A DNA stretch of 29,699 nt from contig JABSQY010000014.1 of the NCBI GenBank assembly GCA_013215525.1, positions 1 to 29,699 of the forward strand, given 5' to 3'. This stretch comes from Nanoarchaeales archaeon (lineage in GTDB: Archaea > Nanobdellota > Nanobdellia > Woesearchaeales > UBA583). The translations under genes and the position numbers were made by a program. Position 1 is the stretch's first letter. Each line of letters starts with the position of its first letter. The notes below the pieces were generated by a model that worked only from the letters and a program-made list of their open reading frames with translations, ran no database searches and was not told the origin of the DNA. Positions 15,549 through 23,224 of this stretch are shown piece after piece.

Positions 15549-18209
15549 TTATTTTAAAATTTTATCTGCGATTGAATCTGTACAAATTTGATTAAAGTCG
15601 CAATATGTACATCCGAATTTTGTTGGAATTGCTTTAAAATTTTTATTTTCAATTTTTTTAATTTGCTGAATTACTCTTTTTTTTATTTCAAGTGTGTGTT
15701 CTTTTTTTGGAGATATAGTTACAATTTTATCGTGTAACACATACCACAGTCCCACAGTTTTTGGGAATTGTTTTATTTTTTCATCAGCTTCAATTGCTAA
15801 AGAATATACTAATAATTGCATGTTCTTTTCTAAATCAGATTCTCTACTCATTGATTTTGAAGTTTTATAATCGAGTATTTCAATTTCTCCATCGACTCTA
15901 TCAATCCTATCTATATAACCCATTAATTTTCTTCCCTCAAAGTCTAAGAAAAATTTTAATTCTAATCCTATTGTTTGTCTATCTTGCTTTCTTAGTTCAG
16001 TTTCTCTTACTATGAATTCTTTTATTATATTTAATCCTTTATCAAAATATTCTTGTTCCTGTTCTGCTGATTCGTAACCTTTACTAATCCAACCATCAGT
16101 TAAATATTTTACTCCGATTGTATAAAGTTTATCAATAGGTAATTTTTTATCAAAGTCTGACGACAAGAATTCTAACGCTTCGTGAACTGATGTTCCAAAG
16201 TCAAAGTAGTGTCGTGGTCTGCTTGGAATTTTATAAATATAGTTATACATATATTTTTTTGGACAAGATTCATATGTTTGAAGTTGAGAAACTGAATATA
16301 CAATTTTTGATGTGTCGATATCATTCATTACATCAGTTCCAACTGTAAGTGGAGAGTGTTTTGACATAAAAGATGTTAAATCTTTTTTCCCAAATGTTAG
16401 TTTTAATATCTCTAATTCTGATTTTGCTAAATCAAATTTGTTATCTAATATTAATTCATTTATTTTTTTAATTGAAGTTAATTTTACTTTGTCTTGATTG
16501 GAAGTTTTAAATATTTCAATTTCTTTTGAATAAGGTTTAATTTCTGTTTTCTCGAATTGTTTTAATTCTAATATTTTAGATTTTTTTTGATTAATTCCAT
16601 TATCATTCTTTTCATTATAAATTAAATAGTTTTTAATTTTAGTTTTGGAGATAATTTGTTCAAATTTGTTTTGTTGATTTTTGAAGTCAATTTCTCTTGA
16701 ATCAAATGTTTCATTATCAAATAAATTTTTGATTTGAAATAAAGGATATTTTGTATGATTTAAATTTGTGAAAAATAAGTAATCAAAATTGTGGAGTTCA
16801 TTAACTGTGTCGAACTCATCTGCCATTAATATTGTGATGTTTGTTAAATTATTTGTATTTGTATTAAAACTGAATTCTAATTCAGATAAATTATTTAAAT
16901 ATTCTAATAATTTGTCTAAAGAATTTGTTTTATATAAATCTTCAAAGTGTTTTATAATTTGTATGAATTTATTTGTACAAAATATTTGATTCAAGGAATC
17001 AGAGATTCCTAAGCCGTTGCCAAATGAAACATTTGTCAAAGTTTTGTTTGATGTTGAAGTTTGAGAAATTAATTTTTCATATATTTTAAATTTTTTAATT
17101 GTGTTTAAAACTAAGTTTAAAAGTGTTGTTGAAGATGATTTTAATTCATTTAAATATTGTAGATTTTCTTTTAAATCTTGTATTAATTTATTTTCATCTT
17201 CAAAGTCTGAAAACTTCTCATCTTTCTCTACTATATTTGTAAGTACTTTAAATATAGATTTCTCTGCTCTTGATGCTTTTCTTGTAATTTTTCTTTTTGT
17301 TTCTTCACGAATATTTAATTTATCTAAAATGTAGAAACATTCATTGTTTGCACCTTTTGGATTTTTTATTACGTTTAATATATTTGTTAAATATTTAATA
17401 GAATTTTCTTCAAATAAATTTGATGAACAAAAAGTTTCAAGGTTTGTATCATATGAATTTAAATAATTTTGAATTTGGATTTTATTTTTAATTGTGTTTG
17501 TAATAATTCCATAAGTAGTTTGCGGTGTCGTTTTGTCTGAATCTTTTAAGTCGCTTATTTTTTCAAGAATAAAACTATTTTGTGATGAGTGATTTTTAGA
17601 TTGAATTATTAAAATTTCGTTAGAAATTTTTTCTATTTCTTTATTAGATACTTTAATTTTAATTTCTAAAAGTTCTAATAATTGTTTTTGATTTTTATTT
17701 AAACTATCTACTTGTTGCAGTGATATTTCAAATTTTGAAGTGAAGTTTTTTTGTTCTTTTAATTGTTCTTTATTTTTAATAAAATGTTTTGATAAAATAT
17801 TATAAATATCTTCATTATCAATAAATTTGTTTTTATTTTTATATTTTTCATATTCAATAAATAATTTCATTAAATCTATTTTTGCAGTTTGATTTTCAAA
17901 GTTTGTATCTTGAAATTCTAGCAGTGTTCTGTTTTGCTGTTTGTATTGCAGTATTGCAGAAGTTATATCTTTTGCTAAATTTAATTGGTTTTTAGTTATT
18001 TCAATTGATTTAATTTCAAAAGAAGTTATATTATTTAAAAAATAATTTTGTATATCATATGTTTGTAAAATTTTATAATTTGTGTTCAGGTTTGCAATTT
18101 TAGTTTTGTTTTGATTTAAAATTTCTTTTGTAAATGATTCAAAGTTTTCTATGGTTTTTTGGTTTACTTGTGTGTGGTTTTGTGTTTGTATCTCTTGGTT
18201 TTGTGTCAT
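15549..18209 (-). CDS. AddB/UvrD-remnant fused to an Fe-S RecB-family nuclease
   Basis: An 886-residue protein. The C-terminal 240 residues are a PD-(D/E)XK RecB/Cas4-type nuclease with His676 (SVHEAL), Glu750, Asp767 (GYIDRID), Asp780-Tyr-Lys782 and QLLVYSLA near 798. Four Cys frame it: Cys649 (YESCPKKY) and Cys867, 870, 876 (CTYCDFNQIC), the Fe-S cluster of AddB/Cas4-like enzymes. Upstream, residues 110-137 resemble the UvrD 1B element, and residues 458-492 (FDYLFFTNLNHTKYPL) resemble the helicase motif-V region of AddB/UvrD. No Walker A or DExQD box is present, so the helicase half appears inactive or incomplete. The protein likely acts in double-strand-break end processing with an unseen partner. 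TTTATAAA at 18231 is its promoter, shared with the divergent gene. Confidence 0.82.
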   Translation of the reverse strand: MTQNQEIQTQNHTQVNQKTIENFESFTKEILNQNKTKIANLNTNYKILQTYDIQNYFLNNITSFEIKSIEITKNQLNLAKDITSAILQYKQQNRTLLEFQDTNFENQTAKIDLMKLFIEYEKYKNKNKFIDNEDIYNILSKHFIKNKEQLKEQKNFTSKFEISLQQVDSLNKNQKQLLELLEIKIKVSNKEIEKISNEILIIQSKNHSSQNSFILEKISDLKDSDKTTPQTTYGIITNTIKNKIQIQNYLNSYDTNLETFCSSNLFEENSIKYLTNILNVIKNPKGANNECFYILDKLNIREETKRKITRKASRAEKSIFKVLTNIVEKDEKFSDFEDENKLIQDLKENLQYLNELKSSSTTLLNLVLNTIKKFKIYEKLISQTSTSNKTLTNVSFGNGLGISDSLNQIFCTNKFIQIIKHFEDLYKTNSLDKLLEYLNNLSELEFSFNTNTNNLTNITILMADEFDTVNELHNFDYLFFTNLNHTKYPLFQIKNLFDNETFDSREIDFKNQQNKFEQIISKTKIKNYLIYNEKNDNGINQKKSKILELKQFEKTEIKPYSKEIEIFKTSNQDKVKLTSIKKINELILDNKFDLAKSELEILKLTFGKKDLTSFMSKHSPLTVGTDVMNDIDTSKIVYSVSQLQTYESCPKKYMYNYIYKIPSRPRHYFDFGTSVHEALEFLSSDFDKKLPIDKLYTIGVKYLTDGWISKGYESAEQEQEYFDKGLNIIKEFIVRETELRKQDRQTIGLELKFFLDFEGRKLMGYIDRIDRVDGEIEILDYKTSKSMSRESDLEKNMQLLVYSLAIEADEKIKQFPKTVGLWYVLHDKIVTISPKKEHTLEIKKRVIQQIKKIENKNFKAIPTKFGCTYCDFNQICTDSIADKILK

Positions 18210-18230
18210 ACTTAGTTGTGTAGATTAAAC

Positions 18231-18238
18231 TTTATAAA
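18231..18238. promoter_or_regulatory. Single palindromic TATA box serving two divergent genes
   Basis: TTTATAAA is its own reverse complement. Its centre (18234.5) is exactly the midpoint between the first base of the nuclease ATG (18209, minus) and of the NFACT-R ATG (18260, plus), 25.5 nt each way. No other TATA-like element fits either gene at that distance. Confidence 0.78.
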
Positions 18239-18259
18239 CGTAAGTAATTTGTAATAATT

Positions 18260-19087
18260 ATGGAAGTAAAATTAACTTTATCAAAAGATGTAAATGCGAA
18301 TGCTAATTTTTATTTTGATAAGTCAAAAAAATTGAAAAAAAAAGTACCTGGAATTGATAAGATTATTGCTAAAACTAAAAAACAAATTGATGAATTTGAT
18401 GAACAAAAGGAACAATATTTGAAGAAAAAGGAGAAAGATATTATTATTAATGCCCATAAAAAGGCTGAATGGTTTGATAGGTTTCGTAATACTTATTTAA
18501 GTTCTGGACTACTTATGGTTTTTGGAAAAGATTCTGGAAGTAATGAAGTTTTATTAAAAAAACATATGGATAAAGACGATATTGTTTTACATACTGAACT
18601 TGCAGGTTCACCGTTTGGAATTATTAAAGGTGGTCGAGATAAAGTTTCTAAAGAAGAATTGGAAGAAGCTGGAACAATTATTTCTTGTTTTTCTAAACAA
18701 TGGAAACGTGGGTTTGGAAATGCTGACGCTTTTTGGGTTTATCCAGAACAAGTTTCAAAAACTGCAAATAGTGGAGAGTATATTGCTAAAGGTGGGTTTA
18801 TGATTCGTGGAACTAAAAATATGTTAAAGAATTTAACTTTAAGAATTTGTTTAGGTGTTAAAAAATATGAAATTACAGATGATGAAGGGGAGAAACATGA
18901 TGTTGAAGAATTATTTTCTGGCTCAGAGCAGGCTGTGCGAAAGTTTTGTGGTTCCCGCATGATTAGGATTGAACCTGGAAATGTGAATTATAAAATTTTA
19001 ACAAAGGAAGTTCGGAGCAGGCTGAAAGTGCATGTTGATGAATTACCAAAATATATTCCAAACGGAAGTAAAATACTTAAAAAATAA
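18260..19087 (+). CDS. NFACT-R (DUF814) protein lacking the NFACT-N half
   Basis: A 275-residue protein. Residues 1-68 are Lys-rich helix, probably coiled coil. Residues 70-190 are the NFACT-R RNA-binding domain: WFDRFRNTYLSSG, KDSGSNEVLLKKHM, DIVLHTELAGSPFGIIKGG, NADAFWVYPEQVSKTANSG, and the hallmark GGFMIRGTKNML. The family (Tae2, NEMF, RqcH) binds stalled 60S/50S subunits with peptidyl-tRNA and adds C-terminal tails. Full-length members are about 550-700 residues with an N-terminal NFACT-N/HhH half that holds the catalytic residues. Here that half is absent, so the gene corresponds to the C-terminal portion alone. The missing half may be encoded elsewhere, or this form may only bind ribosomes. 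Transcription shares a TATA box with the nuclease gene. Confidence 0.88.
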   Translation: MEVKLTLSKDVNANANFYFDKSKKLKKKVPGIDKIIAKTKKQIDEFDEQKEQYLKKKEKDIIINAHKKAEWFDRFRNTYLSSGLLMVFGKDSGSNEVLLKKHMDKDDIVLHTELAGSPFGIIKGGRDKVSKEELEEAGTIISCFSKQWKRGFGNADAFWVYPEQVSKTANSGEYIAKGGFMIRGTKNMLKNLTLRICLGVKKYEITDDEGEKHDVEELFSGSEQAVRKFCGSRMIRIEPGNVNYKILTKEVRSRLKVHVDELPKYIPNGSKILKK

Positions 19088-19092
19088 AAAAA

Positions 19093-19100
19093 TATATAAA
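19093..19100 (+). promoter_or_regulatory. TATA box of the interrupted gene
   Basis: TATATAAA centred 25.5 nt before the ATG at 19122, the same spacing as intact genes here. Confidence 0.65.
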
Positions 19101-19121
19101 TGAATAGAATACGTAACTATT

Positions 19122-19403
19122 ATGACAAATAAAATTGAAGAAATAAAAAAAATATTTGAAAACTCAAATATTAAAGAATTATTTGAAAATTCAAATCCAT
19201 AAATTGTTGAAAGTAATAGTTTTCCTAAAAGAATAGAAAAAGCATTAGCTGAAAATAATGAAAGTGAACTTTTAAAAGTGATTTCTGAATGGAATGAAAT
19301 TATTCAGAAAGCTCATAAAACTGATTATCATGAAAATATTAGAGAATTTGTTAGACTTTCAGCAGAAAAATATAGAAAAATTAAATTATTTAATTTGTTT
19401 TGA
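19122..19403 (+). pseudogene. Small gene interrupted by one in-frame TAA
   Basis: From the ATG at 19122 the frame reads 26 residues (MTNKIEEIKKIFENSN and so on), meets TAA at 19200-19202, and continues in the same frame for 66 more residues to TGA at 19401-19403. The second part is equally protein-like and helical: RIEKALAENNESELLKVISE, then HENIREFVRLSAEKYRKIK. One substitution (for example GAA, AAA or CAA to TAA) would explain the break. The promoter is intact. The 3' end overlaps the convergent GatD gene by 18 bp. It may be a recent pseudogene, a readthrough gene or a sequence error. The family is not recognised. Confidence 0.65.
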
Positions 19404-20660
19404 AATTAAATCAAAACCTTCATGGTTTTCTTCCCAGTTTTCATCAAAGTCACCTTCACAAGATAACACGTGAGCAGCACGACAAAATGTTGACTCAGTT
19501 GTTAAATTAGTTCTATCTCCAATTACTCCTGATTCTTTAATGTCACGTCCTCTTGAATAAATTCCTAGACTTACTTGACCATATACAGTTTGAACTCCAC
19601 TAAATACTTTTACTTTATCACAAATTTCACTTAATTTTTTTAATACTAAATTATCTTTTTTAAAATTGTCATTGTTTGCCCCAATGTTTCCAACACCAGT
19701 CCCTTCTAATACAACTGCATCATATTGTACTAAATGATCTAATTCCCAATCATACATGTTTGGGTGAGCTTTGAAAAAACCTATTTTTAAATCTTCGTTA
19801 TATGGAATAAATGATGTTTCTTCTTCATTTGATTTTGTTTCTAAATCAGGCCTTAAGATTTGAATCTCATGTTTTAAATCCATTCTTGCAAATGGAGAAT
19901 AATTAATTTGTTTGAATGCGTCTCTTTGTGTTGAGTGCATTTTTCTTGCGTTAATTCCATCTAAAATATTAAATGTTTTATCATCTGTTGTTGCGTGCAT
20001 ACAAATTCCAACTCTATTAAATTTATGTTCTTTATTTTTATTTTGAATTATAAACTGTGTTGCTGCTTGTAAATTTAAAAATGCGTCACTTGATGCTCTA
20101 TCTGAACTTCTTTGAGCTCCAACAATAATTACAGGGATTTTTAAATTTCTTAATGCGTATTGTAAGAATGCTGCTGTGTAGTGTAATGTGTCTGTTCCGT
20201 GTCCGATGATAATTCCATCTGCTCCATCGTTTACTGATTCAATTATATTTTTTAAAATTATATTTTGTTCTGTAAATCCTAAATCTTCTGAAGAAAAGTT
20301 TCCAATTAAGTTTGCTTTAATATCTGCAATTTCGTTTAATTCTGGAAATAAGTTTAATAATTCTTCTGGCGTAAATTTGTTTGATACTGCTCCAGTTCTG
20401 TAATCTACTTTACTTGCAATTGTCCCACCTGTGTGTAACATTGTAATTTTTGGTAATTTGGATTTGTTTGATTTCTTTTTACTTTGCTCGTTTGAATTTG
20501 TATCTTCAATGTCTGTTTCAGAAATAATTTTACAATTTACTTTCTTTAAACTTGCATTATATCCTGATGATAATTTAATCATAAAATAAGTTTCGTCTTC
20601 TTTTAATAATGGACCTTTGATTATTTCACCTTTATAATCAACTTCTAAAATTTTTGTCAT
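19386..20660 (-). CDS. gatD: Glutamyl-tRNA(Gln) amidotransferase subunit D
   Basis: A 424-residue GatD, the asparaginase-like subunit of the archaeal GatDE complex. It frees ammonia from glutamine so that GatE can convert Glu-tRNA(Gln) to Gln-tRNA(Gln). A small N-terminal beta domain (about residues 1-45) precedes the L-asparaginase domain, which shows LHTGGTIASKVDYRTGAV (first catalytic Thr), GHGTDTLHYTAAFL (Thr-Asp pair), VGAQRSSDRASSDAFLN and GTGVGNIG. GatE is not in the window. The start is placed at the second possible Met (20660): TTTTATATA at 20681-20689 lies 25 nt upstream, and the sequence from MTKILEVDYKG is the family-like beginning. An ATG at 20711 would lie upstream of that promoter. 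GatD is exclusively archaeal, so it is a strong taxonomic marker. Confidence 0.95.
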   Translation of the reverse strand: MTKILEVDYKGEIIKGPLLKEDETYFMIKLSSGYNASLKKVNCKIISETDIEDTNSNEQSKKKSNKSKLPKITMLHTGGTIASKVDYRTGAVSNKFTPEELLNLFPELNEIADIKANLIGNFSSEDLGFTEQNIILKNIIESVNDGADGIIIGHGTDTLHYTAAFLQYALRNLKIPVIIVGAQRSSDRASSDAFLNLQAATQFIIQNKNKEHKFNRVGICMHATTDDKTFNILDGINARKMHSTQRDAFKQINYSPFARMDLKHEIQILRPDLETKSNEEETSFIPYNEDLKIGFFKAHPNMYDWELDHLVQYDAVVLEGTGVGNIGANNDNFKKDNLVLKKLSEICDKVKVFSGVQTVYGQVSLGIYSRGRDIKESGVIGDRTNLTTESTFCRAAHVLSCEGDFDENWEENHEGFDLISKQIK

Positions 20661-20680
20661 AAATAAGTTAGGTATTACTC

Positions 20681-20689
20681 TTTTATATA
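20681..20689 (-). promoter_or_regulatory. TATA box of gatD, decides the start
   Basis: TTTTATATA centred 25 nt before the ATG at 20660 and inside the longer reading frame that begins at 20711. The longer start would therefore not be in the mRNA. Confidence 0.65.
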
Positions 20690-20714
20690 GGTTTTTATTA
20701 TATGTGTACAAAAC

Positions 20715-20722
20715 ATTATAAA
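20715..20722 (+). promoter_or_regulatory. TATA box of the first MFS gene
   Basis: ATTATAAA centred about 26 nt before the ATG at 20745. The same octamer precedes the second MFS gene. Confidence 0.65.
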
Positions 20723-20744
20723 TAATAATTTTGATTTATAATTT

Positions 20745-21926
20745 ATGTTTCAAAGTATTATAAATCATAAATTTGAAAAAACTACTAAACTTAGTATTAT
20801 TAGTTTGATTTTTACAATAGGGATTGCAGGTTTTAATTCTGTATGGTCTGTTTATTTAAAATCATTTGGAGTTACTGATTCCAATGTTGGATTTATTGCG
20901 GGTGGTTTTGTTTTAATCTCTTTAATTTTTTCTTTTTACTCAACAATTATTTTAGAAAAATTTTCTAATGTTAAAATAATTATTTATTCTTTAATTATAT
21001 TAACTTTAAGTTTGATTGGAGTAAGTTTTGTATCTACATTAAGTTTATTTTTATTAATTTGGATAATTGTGACTTGTTCTAAAATTCTAAATGATGAAGC
21101 GTTTGGAATTTTATTTGTTGACAAATCAAATAATAAAGATCTTGAAAAAAATGAAGGTTTAAAGTTTACATTAGCAAATGTTGGTTGGTTTTTTGGACCA
21201 TTAATTATAGGATTAGTATTGTTAAAGTTTAGTGAGAGGTATGTGTTTGCAGTTACTGGAATAATTATTTTAATTAGTTTATTTTCATTTTTAAAATTAA
21301 ATATAAAATCTAAATTTAAAAAAAGAATTAAAATTGATTCAGATATTTTGAAAAATTTAAAAGATTATTTTACAGATATCAATTTAGTTATACCATATAT
21401 TATGGCGTGTGGTGTTAAAATTTGGTGGGGACTTGTTTTTATTTTTGTTCCATTATTAATTATTAAAAATGGATATTCAATTAGTGTTGTTGGATTTTTT
21501 GTGTCCGCAGTAATTATTCCACTAATTTTATTTGAATATAAAATTGGTAAGATAGCTATAAGTTTTGGTTTTAAAAAATTATTTTTTATTGGGTTTTTAA
21601 TTTTAAGTATTTTATGTGTTGTGATGTTTTATTTAGATAATTTTTTAATGATTCTTGCTTTATTAGTTCTTGCAAATGCGCCAGTTGCTTTAATTGAGCC
21701 AATTCAAAATTCTTATTTTTTTAGGCAAGTTAAAAAGATAGATGAAGAAAAATATTTTCCGATTTTTTCAACTTCAACAGCTACAGGAAGTTTAATTGCA
21801 CATTTTTCAATTGCAATAGTTTTATTGTTTTTTTCAGATAAATATATATTTTTACTTATGGCAGTTTTTATGGGAATTATGTGTATTATTAGTTTAAAGG
21901 TTAAAGATTATAAAAGTGATTTTTAA
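20745..21926 (+). CDS. MFS transporter, first of a tandem pair
   Basis: A 393-residue integral membrane protein with about 12 hydrophobic segments in two halves of six, separated by a basic cytoplasmic loop (around residues 185-205, KSKFKKRIKIDSDI). It belongs to the major facilitator superfamily. The loop between helices 2 and 3 and the motif LEKNEGLKFTLANVGWFFGP near residues 135-155 are shared almost word for word with the next gene, as is LANAPVALIEPIQN in the second half. The two are paralogs from a tandem duplication. The substrate is unknown. The position beside a TrmB-family regulator suggests sugar or small-metabolite transport, or drug efflux. It is leaderless from its own ATTATAAA promoter. 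Confidence 0.85.
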   Translation: MFQSIINHKFEKTTKLSIISLIFTIGIAGFNSVWSVYLKSFGVTDSNVGFIAGGFVLISLIFSFYSTIILEKFSNVKIIIYSLIILTLSLIGVSFVSTLSLFLLIWIIVTCSKILNDEAFGILFVDKSNNKDLEKNEGLKFTLANVGWFFGPLIIGLVLLKFSERYVFAVTGIIILISLFSFLKLNIKSKFKKRIKIDSDILKNLKDYFTDINLVIPYIMACGVKIWWGLVFIFVPLLIIKNGYSISVVGFFVSAVIIPLILFEYKIGKIAISFGFKKLFFIGFLILSILCVVMFYLDNFLMILALLVLANAPVALIEPIQNSYFFRQVKKIDEEKYFPIFSTSTATGSLIAHFSIAIVLLFFSDKYIFLLMAVFMGIMCIISLKVKDYKSDF

Positions 21927-21954
21927 TTAGTCTTTATTTTAAAATTTACAAAAT

Positions 21955-21962
21955 ATTATAAA
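21955..21962 (+). promoter_or_regulatory. TATA box of the second MFS gene, decides the start
   Basis: ATTATAAA centred 26.5 nt before the ATG at 21985. The upstream in-frame ATG at 21964 lies only 6 nt from the box centre and cannot be in a normal transcript. Confidence 0.7.
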
Positions 21963-21984
21963 TATGAATTTTTATTATTTAATT

Positions 21985-23166
21985 ATGATTTTTAGTAGAT
22001 TACGAAAAAGAACAATTGAGAAAACAACTCAGATGAGTTTAACTAAGGCTGTGTCTTCAATTGGGTTTGCAGGAGTTGAAACTGTGTGGGCAATTTATAT
22101 GAGTTCTTTTGGTTTAACTGAATCTATGATTGGATTTATTTCTGCTATTTTAATTATAATTATGTTTATGTTTTCATTTTTTTCTACAATAATTTTAGAA
22201 AAATTTTCAGAGGTTAAAATATATTTAGTATCATCAGCAATTATTATATCATCATTATTTATTATTGGATATTCAGAAAATTTTATTTTATTTTTAGTAA
22301 TATGGACATTTCTTTCAATTGCTCAACTTGTAAGAGCTGAATCTTTTACAATTTTATTTCGTGATGAAAGTTCAGATTCTGATCTTGAAAAAAATGAAGG
22401 TTTATTATTTACAGTTTTAAATTTAGGTTGGCTTGTAGGTCCATTGATTGCGGGATTTATTTTATTAACTTATGGTGTAAGTTTTGTTTTTGTGTCCAGT
22501 GGTGTTTTTATTTTAATTGCATCTTATATTTTTTATAGTTTAAAATTAAAAGAAAAAGTTAAAAAAAGAGATAAAATTGATACAAATATTAAACAAAATT
22601 TGAAAGAATATTTCACAAGTGAAAAATTAATTTTACCTTATCTTATGAAAATGGGACTCGAAATTTGGTGGGCATTAATTTATATTTATATCCCATTATT
22701 TATTATTAAAAATGGATTTCAAGAAAGTTTAGTTGGATTTTTTTTAGCAGCAGTTGTAATCCCATTAATTTTGTTTGAGTTTGAAGTTGGAACTCATTGT
22801 GAAAAATATGGATTTAAAAACTTTTTTTTCATAGGGTTTTTTAGTTTATTTATAATCTCAATTATTGCATTTTTTATGAATGATTTTATGTGGATTTTAG
22901 GATTATTAGTTCTTGCAAGTGCGCCTGCTGCAATGCTTGAACCTATCCAATCCCCTTTTTTTTTTAGACAAGTAAGTTCAAATGATGAAGAAAAATATTA
23001 TCCGATTTATATAACATCACTTCATATTGGAAGTTTTATTGCAAAGTTTACAATTGCTGGATTATTGTTATTTTTCGTAGATAAATATGTATATTTATTA
23101 ATTGCTGGATTTATGCTTACGCTTGCTATTATTAGTTTAAGAATTAAAAATGAACAAACATGTTAA
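21985..23166 (+). CDS. MFS transporter, second of a tandem pair
   Basis: A 393-residue, 12-helix MFS protein paralogous to the gene before it and, with the corrected start, of identical length. Shared landmarks include FSTIILEKFS in the second helix region, LEKNEGLLFTVLNLGWLVGP, the basic central loop, EIWWALIYIYIPLFIIKNG and LASAPAAMLEPIQSPFFFRQV. An ATG seven codons upstream is in frame but lies too close to the TATA box. Each copy keeps its own promoter, so they are separately transcribed and may be differently regulated. Divergence between the copies is substantial (roughly half the residues by eye), so the duplication is old and the substrates may differ. Confidence 0.85.
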   Translation: MIFSRLRKRTIEKTTQMSLTKAVSSIGFAGVETVWAIYMSSFGLTESMIGFISAILIIIMFMFSFFSTIILEKFSEVKIYLVSSAIIISSLFIIGYSENFILFLVIWTFLSIAQLVRAESFTILFRDESSDSDLEKNEGLLFTVLNLGWLVGPLIAGFILLTYGVSFVFVSSGVFILIASYIFYSLKLKEKVKKRDKIDTNIKQNLKEYFTSEKLILPYLMKMGLEIWWALIYIYIPLFIIKNGFQESLVGFFLAAVVIPLILFEFEVGTHCEKYGFKNFFFIGFFSLFIISIIAFFMNDFMWILGLLVLASAPAAMLEPIQSPFFFRQVSSNDEEKYYPIYITSLHIGSFIAKFTIAGLLLFFVDKYVYLLIAGFMLTLAIISLRIKNEQTC

Positions 23167-23170
23167 TACA

Positions 23171-23187
23171 TACTTCCAAAGGGAGTA
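23171..23187. promoter_or_regulatory. Candidate TrmB-type operator upstream of the ketosynthase
   Basis: TACTTCCAAAGGGAGTA fits TACT-N8-GAGTA, the operator consensus known for Halobacterium TrmB, and is a near-perfect inverted repeat. It ends about 10 nt before the ketosynthase TATA centre. In haloarchaea a site upstream of the TATA box goes with activation. A TrmB-family gene lies one gene downstream. Confidence 0.5.
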
Positions 23188-23193
23188 CTTTTT

Positions 23194-23201
23194 AGTTATA
23201 A
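23194..23201 (+). promoter_or_regulatory. TATA box of the ketosynthase gene
   Basis: AGTTATAA centred about 27 nt before the ATG at 23225. Confidence 0.6.
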
Positions 23202-23224
23202 TTGTGAAGTGACTTACATATATT

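Noticed and set aside
20661..20711. N-terminal 17-residue extension of GatD (MYTYNKNLYKRVIPNLF)
   Set aside because: The only good TATA box lies inside the extension, 25 nt before the next ATG, and GatD-like sequence begins at that ATG.
21964..21984. Seven extra N-terminal codons of the second MFS gene
   Set aside because: The ATG at 21964 is directly adjacent to the TATA box. The start at 21985 has correct spacing and gives the same length as its paralog.
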